DNA from: Dastarcus helophoroides | Lineage: Eukaryota; Arthropoda; Insecta; Coleoptera; Bothrideridae | Assembly (NCBI GenBank): GCA_028583605.1 | Contig: CM053326.1 | Location: 8,626,587-8,690,586 of the forward strand | DNA: 64,000 nucleotides | Direction: 5' to 3' | Shown here: piece by piece, positions 57,310 through 64,000 of the stretch | Layout of the letters: the number at the start of each line of letters is the position of its first letter | Numbering within the stretch: position 1 is the stretch's first letter | Program-made: the position numbers and the translations under genes | Notes under the pieces: generated by a model | Told to the model about the DNA's origin: nothing | The model's database searches: none | The model's input: only the letters and a program-made list of their open reading frames with translations

Positions 57310-57671
57310 TGTTGTGGGCTTATCGGCTCGAAATGATTATTACCACTTGTTGAATAATACCCATTTTATTTTTAAACTAAATTCGGAACACTACAAGTGA
57401 ATAATGAACTCACTTATTGACTTCAAACTATTAACTCACTAATTAAGTTCACTGACTGACTGACTCTAATTCTTTCGAGGAAAAGGCGACCGCCTTATAT
57501 AGTTTTCGCTTCCGGGTTCTAGAAAAATACAGCAGATAAGGCTTATCGTTTGCCGAAACTTCTGGAACGCTTATCTGCCGTTTGCTTCATTATCGCGACC
57601 GCTTTCCCTTATCAGATCTTTCTAGAAAATGTTCTTGCTTACTAAATTCTACAATTTACCATTTCGATATA
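57310..57671 (-). mobile_element. 3' LTR of internally deleted Gypsy-type element
   Basis: It shares the LTR family sequence (GATAAGCCTTATC-type core). It is preceded on the element strand by a purine tract AAGGGGGAGGCAG (57684-57672), the polypurine primer for plus-strand synthesis. ATAT lies outside at 57306-57309. Confidence 0.9.
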
Positions 57672-58915
57672 CTGCCTCCCCCTTAAGAATGATCGTCCCA
57701 GTCACTTTGCCACTATACTTGTACAGTCTGTTCAGGTGTACCACTTTCATCTTATTACTGAAACTACGCTGGATGCTGTATACCAAGTCGTTGATCCTCT
57801 TCAGCACTTTATCCGGCCCTTCCCAAGATGGCGTAAACTTCGATGAAACTCCTTTCCTTCGCTGAGGGTTGTATAGCCATACCAATTCGCCCTCACTGAA
57901 ACCACCATGGTCGGCATTCACGTCATATCTGGTCTTCATCCGGTCCGTCGTCAAATTGATCTTTCTCCGCACGAGGGCATGCGTCTCCAATATCGCTTCC
58001 CTCAAGTCGTCTACGAAATCCATCGTCTCGCTGGGGATCTCCCTTGGTGATCCAAACACCAAGTCACATGGAAAGCCGCCGTTCCCTCCCGAAAATCACC
58101 TTTGTGTCTGACCCGTAGTTTTCGGTCCCAGTCTGTCTGATGCTTGAAAACGACCTTCAAAAGATGTTCCTTTACGGTCCTGTTAAAGCTTTTTACCATT
58201 CCGTCAGACTGTCGATGAAGAGGTGTCGTTCGAGTTTTTTTTATTCCAAGAAGACGGTATACCTCTTGAAAAACCTCCGATTCAAAGTTCCGTCCTTGGT
58301 CCGAGTGTAATTCCAAGGAAACACCAAATCGACAAATGAAGTTGTCCACAAGAACCCTTGCGACTGTGGTAGCTTCCTGGTTACCAGGATGTGCTTGTTA
58401 CCATCATGGTCTGGTGTTGGGAATGGCCCTGCCACATCGATTGCAATTTTTTCAAATGGCATTATACTGCTTCAGGGCCCCTCTGGTTCTTGTAAGGGGA
58501 CCCTTGGATGCAGCGCAGGTGACACATTTCCGACACCATTACTCGACGTCCTCCCTGCAGTTAACCCAATAGAACCGTTTTCGAACCTTCTCCAGGGTCT
58601 TGTTCATCCCTAAACGTCCACCAGATGTCCCATTGTGCACCTCTCATAAGACCTGTGGAATCTTCTGCTGAGGCACCACCAACTGTAAGTTGACACGCTT
58701 TCCATCCGCGCTTTTCCATGCTTTCTTCAGCACCCCGTCCTCTACATGGAGAGATTTCCATTAAGCCCACAAGTTCCTAAGAGCTAAACTTCTGCCGGAA
58801 ACCTCTTGCCATTCCGATCTATCTCCAGCTTCTTTCCATTCCAAATAGGGTGCGATATCAGCGTCGCTCTTTTGTAGCTTTCGAAGACCTTCAACAGTCC
58901 ATTCCACTTCTGACA
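57672..58915 (-). pseudogene. Gypsy-type integrase and pol C-terminus, broken
   Basis: In minus-strand order: the integrase H2C2 zinc region in broken frames (about 58690-58500), IAIDVAGPFPTPDHDGNKH (first catalytic Asp, about 58440), LELHSDQGRNFESEVFQ (second Asp, about 58310), then GMVKSFNRTVKEHL, where the third catalytic residue, usually Glu, reads Lys at the correct 35-residue spacing. The C-terminal part (58062-57672) includes GELVWLYNPQRRKG and the GP.KVLKRINDLVYSIQ domain that reads to the polypurine tract. Frameshifts separate all three parts. Gag, protease, reverse transcriptase and RNase H are absent: the sequence after the primer-binding site joins directly to the linker before integrase. 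Confidence 0.88.
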
Positions 58916-58920
58916 CCAGA
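58902..58920 (-). other. Primer-binding site of the Gypsy-type element
   Basis: Directly after the 5' LTR, the element strand reads TCTGGTGTCAGAAGTGG, a TGG-initial tRNA-complementary site of the kind found in insect Gypsy elements. The tRNA is not identified with confidence. Confidence 0.6.
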
Positions 58921-59281
58921 TGTTGCGGCCTTATTGGTTCGACATGATTATTAGCACTTGTTGAATAATACCCACTTTATTTTTAAACTAAACTCGGAAC
59001 ACTACAACAGAATTACGAACTCACTTATTGACTTCTAACTATTAACTCACTAATTAACTACACTGACTGACTGACCCTAACTCTTTCGAGGAAAAGGCGA
59101 CTGTCTTGTATAGTTTTTGCTTTCAGGTTTTAGAAAAATACAGCAGATAAGGCTTATCGTTTGCCAACATTTCTGGAAGGCTTATCTGCCGTTTGCTTCA
59201 TTATCGCGGCCGCTTTCCCTTATCAAATCTTTCTGAAAAATTTTCTTACGTACTAAATTCTACAATTTACATTTCGTTGCA
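58921..59281 (-). mobile_element. 5' LTR of internally deleted Gypsy-type element
   Basis: This is a full LTR, paired with 57310-57671. Outside it lies ATAT (59282-59285), matching ATAT at 57306-57309 and giving a 4-bp target duplication. The two LTRs differ at many positions, so the insertion is not recent. Confidence 0.9.
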
Positions 59282-59285
59282 ATAT

Positions 59286-60818
59286 TTTAGGGCATATGGC
59301 ATGAATATCGTTTACTTTCTTTGATGCATATAATCCCAGCTATAGTTATGTTAATTAATTATTAATTAACGCAAATGTCGCTAATTTGACTTCTTACAAT
59401 TACCAACAGCAATTATTTGCACCCCATTAACTGTTTTAACTGTTTTAGAGTTGTTGATAATGTTCTAAATATCAAATTTTTTTAAGAATTCCAAATCGTT
59501 TAATTTGCTGGCTTAGAATAGTGGCCATTTTACAAAATGTCTGCTTATAACACGATTTAAAAAACATTAATAAAAAATTATTTAACTGGTAGGTAAATTT
59601 CATATTTTCATTTCCTGCTTATTACGTGCTCATTGTATATCCCTGGAAAGGAATAGTCTCTCGGAAATATTTTTCCCCACTAACAATTACAGATACGGCG
59701 TCTCAATTCTGTATCGCCATAAAAAAGTATGGCCCAATGACAAAATTAGGTGTGAAACCGCATCAAACGGTCATGAAGATCTTCCTGGTTGATTTCATGT
59801 GGATTGTCTGTTGATCACATTCGTCAGTTCCGAGTATTGATTTCACTATTTATGGATAAATGAGCTTAATCTGTCAGCAAAATATCGGTTAACCAAATTG
59901 TGCAGTAAACTCTAATGATTGAGGCAATTATATTTCATGAACTTGTTGTTATTAGCTTGAATTTTTTAATTATATAAGACTTTAAAGATACCTCTTTCTT
60001 TTTGATGATCCCATATTTGACTGACGTGGCGTCTATGAAGAAAAATGGGCCATTTTGAATAAATGACACGATATATAAAGTATTTCTTGCTTCGTCATAG
60101 ATTTACAAAATTAAAACATTTATAATGCTTGTTGAAAAATATCTGCTGCGCATCATTCTCTTTATAATACTTTACCCATTTATTTCCCAAATATTCCGCA
60201 ATGCTCTTGTCTTTATATTAATTTACTTCTGAGTCCTCTGTTCACATCGGTCCGTCTAAACAGGGCGAATTCAACTGCAATGCGAAAATGTTAACATAAG
60301 CATTTGCTACCCAGCTCCAGCATTCATTATCTAGCGATATCTTTTTTTGTCGATAAAGGGATTTAAATAAAAACATTGCAGTCTAAGATATTTGCTTATT
60401 TAATTTCCGTCTCCCCTTTTCATATTAAACTTTTCTTGGCTACTCTTATTTACAATCCAAACTGAATTAATCAACCGGCCAAAATACTATTTAGTTATGT
60501 ATTTATAAATAGATATGTAATTCCTCTAATTTTAATTGATTTAAACATGAAATGTTTATTTCAAAATAAGTGCATACCTTTTGCTGCACAGTAAGTAAAT
60601 CTTACCCGTTATGCTTTTGCACTTTATTTTGGCAGTAAATGTAAAGACCAAACGAAGCTCCTAGATGGCCTAAAATGTTTTATAATTTATTTTCAGTTTT
60701 GAATTCCATAATCTCCAGCTGGTTAAGGGCTCGTGCTCTCGTGATAACAACAAAGCCATGTGTCCAATTCTTTCGTAAGCTAAACATCTTATTGTAATAT
60801 GTAAATACATAGGGTAGA
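59286..60818. other. Gap without recognised genes
   Basis: AT-rich; nothing recognised. Confidence 0.45.
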
Positions 60819-63510
60819 AATACCGGTAATTAAACAGTACCAGCGAATGAACAATTGACCCTTAATGTAATGTTTATAAGATCTGGTTGTATTCGTTCCT
60901 CCCCTTAAAGATTAATATGCAGGCTTTAAATTCTCTTTTCTCATTGGATCAAGCGGTTATTAGTTCTGATCTAAAAATTGGAAGCAGAAGTGTTGTCTTA
61001 ATGTCTACAAAATGCCTTAGAGGAGATAAGGCAAAAAAAATTGTCACTTTCAGCACTCAGCAAAAATATGGAATACCTAAGGGTACTCTCTTAAATAAAA
61101 TTAAAGGAAAACTACCTTTAATAAGAAAGATGGGCCCTGACAGAATTTTAACTGCTGCTGAGGAAGCGCAGTTAGAAAAGTGGGTAATTGAAAAGGCGTT
61201 ATTAGGTTTTCCCATGCACCCCAATGAATTAAAAGATACTATTCAGCGTGTGTTAAAGACAGTCATTCGCCCGAATCCCTTTACAAACGATAGACCAGGG
61301 CGAAAATGGTTAAAATTGTTCTTAAACAGACATCCGAAAATCACCCAATGTAGTGCTGAAATAATATCTAAAGCAAGAGCCTCAATTTCAGGAACAGGTA
61401 TACGCAATTGGTTTCAGGAATTAAACGAGTATTTGCAAAACGAAAATTGTGCAGACAGTTTAAATGATCCTAGCAGAATATTTAACGGGGATGAAACTAG
61501 GACTACAAACGTGTTTCCAAAACGTTTAAACTTCTGGGTCCGATAAATTATAGAAATTTTTACGAAATTGCCAGAGGTTCTGAGAAAGAATGCATAACAG
61601 TACTTTGCACATTCTCTTGCGGTGGGTGATTCTGCACCCCCGCCATGGTTGTTTTTTCTGTACAAGCGCATTCCAAGAGACTATCGTAGCCACCTTTCCA
61701 GATGAATGGGGTATTAGGACTGATCTGAGAACGGTTGAATGACCAGCGCAACCTTCTACGAGTATATAGCCAACATTTTCTTGCCATGGGTTTTGAAGCA
61801 TTACATAAACCTTCCAATTTTACTATTGCTAGATGGTCATAAGTATCATATAGGTATGGATCTATACAACTTGTGTACTCAGAAGGGACATTATATTGTA
61901 TTGTTTATTGCCAAACTGCAACGCATATATTGCAACCATGTGATGTGTCTGTTTTTAAATCCCTCAAAGTGCATTGGAAAGACATAGCTAGAAAACACAA
62001 ACACAAAACTACGAAATCAGTTACGAAAAACACATTTAGTCTTGTATTTAAAATCGCATATGAGAAAGCAGTGCAACCAAGTATCATTAAACATGGATTC
62101 AGAAAGTGCGGCATTTTGCCGTTTGATGCAGATGCCGCAGATTACTCTCGATGCATTTCGAAAAGAAGAGAGGAACAAAAACATATTCCTGATAAACAAA
62201 TTATTATTACTGCTAGTGAATACCTAATTGCGCCTAAATGTGATGGAATATCATATGGATCCAGAGCTATTAGTAGAGTTTCAAAACTGAAGAATAGAAA
62301 GTAAAATCACCAAAAGTCCTTTTTTCAAAATCTGGAAGATAGTTCAAGAAGGCTGTAGTCAAGAGATTGCTATTGAAACTGCGCATAATGGTAATTAAAT
62401 CGCTTCTAATAACATTCAGGAAAATAGTTTCATTAACACTGAAATGGAAAATTTATCGAATGAAACTTTTCCACCTGAAGAACTTCTGCGCTTTCCAATG
62501 GAAATATATGGTGTTATTTATGAGAATGGCGACTTTAACAATGATCCACCATTATTTAATGTAAACTACAATTCAGCCGTTGATAAATCAGATAAAAGAG
62601 AGCAAAAAATGGAATCAACTGAAATTAAAGTTTTAAATCAAGAAGAATCCCAAAATGGCTGTAAACAAATACTAGAGGTAATTATTAATGCTGAATATTC
62701 AGGAAGTTGAAGCAGGGAACCAGAAAGTCGTCAAAAAAATAATAGTTTACAGCAATATAACCATCCAAAATGCTTGGTCAGGATCACCTTCACTGGCCAA
62801 AATTGAAGGAAAAGCAGTCAAGAGGAAATCTACGACACCTATGCCATTTGCAAGAAAAAAAGAAGATTCAAAAATGCAAAAAAACATGCTAGGATCAAAA
62901 ACCCCAAGAAAAAAATAAGAACGAAAGAAAGGGAAAAAAAGTGCAGAAAGGTAAACCTAAAGCAGCAGATGAAATGGCTACAGTAGACTCGAAGACACCA
63001 GAAGTGCCCAAACCTAAAATCACGATACAAAAAGAAAAGAACCTAGTAGAAACGCCTATGGCCTAAAAGTGGAATACCAAAACAATATAAACAACTTTCG
63101 ATCTTTGTAGGATCTTATGTTATAGTTAAATATGAGCTGCAGTATTTTCCTGGAAATGTGGAGCGAATTGAGGGTGAAAGAATATGAAATTAAAGCCATG
63201 GGTCCATCAGGTTCAAATTATTTTAAGTGGCCCAACCACCCGACCAAATATGGCATAAGAAGGGGGCCGTTAAGGAAGCAATAGAAGCGCCCAAGCTAAT
63301 AAAGCGTGGCTGTTATGAGTGCCCAGAAATATCTAAATATATTTAAATAATTTTGTCCATATTTAACTAAAAATATACTTACATCTTATAAATATTTTTT
63401 TTACATTAAATATTTTTTTTTATTTAGCAACTTTACTTTTTACTGATTTGGTTCATTTATTAGAACAGGGTCGTTCATCCACTGGTATCGAATGTTCAAT
63501 TACTGAGATT
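60819..63510 (+). mobile_element. Third pogo-like transposon, ends tentative
   Basis: Around the broken transposase, GTAATTAAACAG...ACCAGCGAATGAAC...GACCCT (60829-60863) matches the inverted GTAATTGAACATTCG...ACCAGTGGATGAACGACCCT (about 63510-63465). These may be terminal or subterminal inverted repeats; the outermost bases and TA targets could not be fixed. Confidence 0.5.
60887..63346 (+). pseudogene. Broken pogo/jerky-like DDE transposase
   Basis: The first part (to 61546) has the pipsqueak-type helix-turn-helix (STQQKYGIPKGTLLNKIKGK) and second DNA-binding domain ending [13 protein letters not shown], then FNGDETRTTNVFPK (first catalytic Asp). After frameshifts come ARGSEKECITVLCTFSC, FYEYIANIFLPWV, LLLLDGHKYH (second Asp) and, in another frame, ATHILQPCDVSVFKSLKVHW (third Asp). 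The tail includes SGSPSLAKIEGK, a basic linker, an FVGSYVIVKYELQYFPGNV block and the end GCYECPEISKYI before TAA 63346, which I recall as the usual C-terminus of this insect subfamily. It has at least five frame breaks. Confidence 0.85.
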
Positions 63511-64000
63511 TTTTGCAATATTCGACGCCTTTTTTGGTTTTTGGTTTTGTTTGGTTTAATTAAATTTTAAGTTTAGTAGATTTAGTAGAATCGTTAAAAT
63601 GTATGAACATTAAAAAAAAAGAGAAGCCTATGAATAAATCGAACACTCCAGCATCGGATTATTATCATAAGCACAGGGTTAGTAACAGACTAGTACGCGA
63701 TGTTATAAAACTATAGCTATGCTCCGCACTCTATTATTCGCCTTTAAAAAGTTTTTACGTCATTCGGATGTTGAGTAGTAAGAACACATATATTGTGAAT
63801 ATTATGTTGTTTCAGCCTTATTACATTTTTTTATCATTAATTGAAAAATAAGATACACCTTGGCAGCAGTGATTCAAATGACAAAATTGTAATTGAAAAT
63901 TCTTCTGGATAATAGTTTTGATATATTACTAACATTTTCGAGTAATCCAAGTCCTGGTGTTATCATGATGATGGCATTAATAATAAATTGAATGAACTAA
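63511..64000. other. AT-rich end of window, nothing recognised
   Basis: No coding frame or repeat recognised. Confidence 0.5.

Noticed and set aside
1..64000. tRNA genes, CRISPR arrays and bacterial-type operons
   Set aside because: No cloverleaf with A and B boxes was spotted by eye, no regular repeat-spacer array exists, and the sequence is clearly eukaryotic.

Overview
The window reads as nuclear DNA of an insect, most likely a beetle. It is AT-rich, shows no operon-like coding, and is packed with insect-type transposable elements: pogo, mariner and hAT DNA transposons, a Gypsy LTR family, BEL/Pao, Jockey-like and R2-type LINEs, and many palindromic MITEs. Species cannot be named from the sequence. 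Only one piece of host protein-coding gene is recognised: a first coding exon of a TMTC-family gene (minus strand, 47548-47633) with a splice donor and a GC-richer upstream stretch that looks like 5' UTR and promoter. If its next exon lies outside the window, everything from position 1 to 47547 is intron 1 of that gene or lies beyond it. This would explain the tolerance for repeats.

Layout. 1-838: arms of a long palindrome. 1145-2844: hAT element with perfect 8-bp target duplication and a broken transposase. 3664-4424: palindromic element. 4928-5600: decayed BEL/Pao pol. 6625-7700: degenerate AT-rich repeat tract. 8567-9775: tandem duplication. 10258-13256: a MITE split by a complete pogo-like transposon with an intact transposase ending in a PHD-like finger. 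13653-14698: foldback element. 15160-15290: 15-bp minisatellite. 17467-20419: second pogo/PHD transposon, broken. 21617-22439: two related MITEs. 22697-22961: near-perfect 120-bp hairpin. 24206-24569: inverted repeat carrying a well-formed hammerhead ribozyme on the plus strand and a mutated one on the minus strand. 27023-28870: MITEs. 30853-31225, 40441-40789 and 49201-49578: solo Gypsy LTRs. 31858-33663: Jockey-type fragments. 34518-37497: R2-type LINE remnant with a C-terminal restriction-like endonuclease. 42857-44921: element with 300-bp inverted repeats enclosing a PIN/FEN1-like plus CXC open frame. 45490-47145: another long-armed palindrome. 52006-54642: mariner-like element with about 650-bp inverted repeats and an uninterrupted transposase frame that lacks the canonical second Asp. 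55320-55476: 75-bp hairpin. 57310-59281: internally deleted Gypsy element with both LTRs. 60819-63510: third pogo-like element, broken.

The window is a layered record of insertions, not a set of cooperating genes. The best candidates for something under-described are the hammerhead ribozyme unit (known in animals mainly from Penelope-like elements and retrozymes), the long-TIR element around the PIN/CXC frame, and the long-TIR mariner with an altered catalytic triad. All family calls come from reading motifs; no database search was possible.
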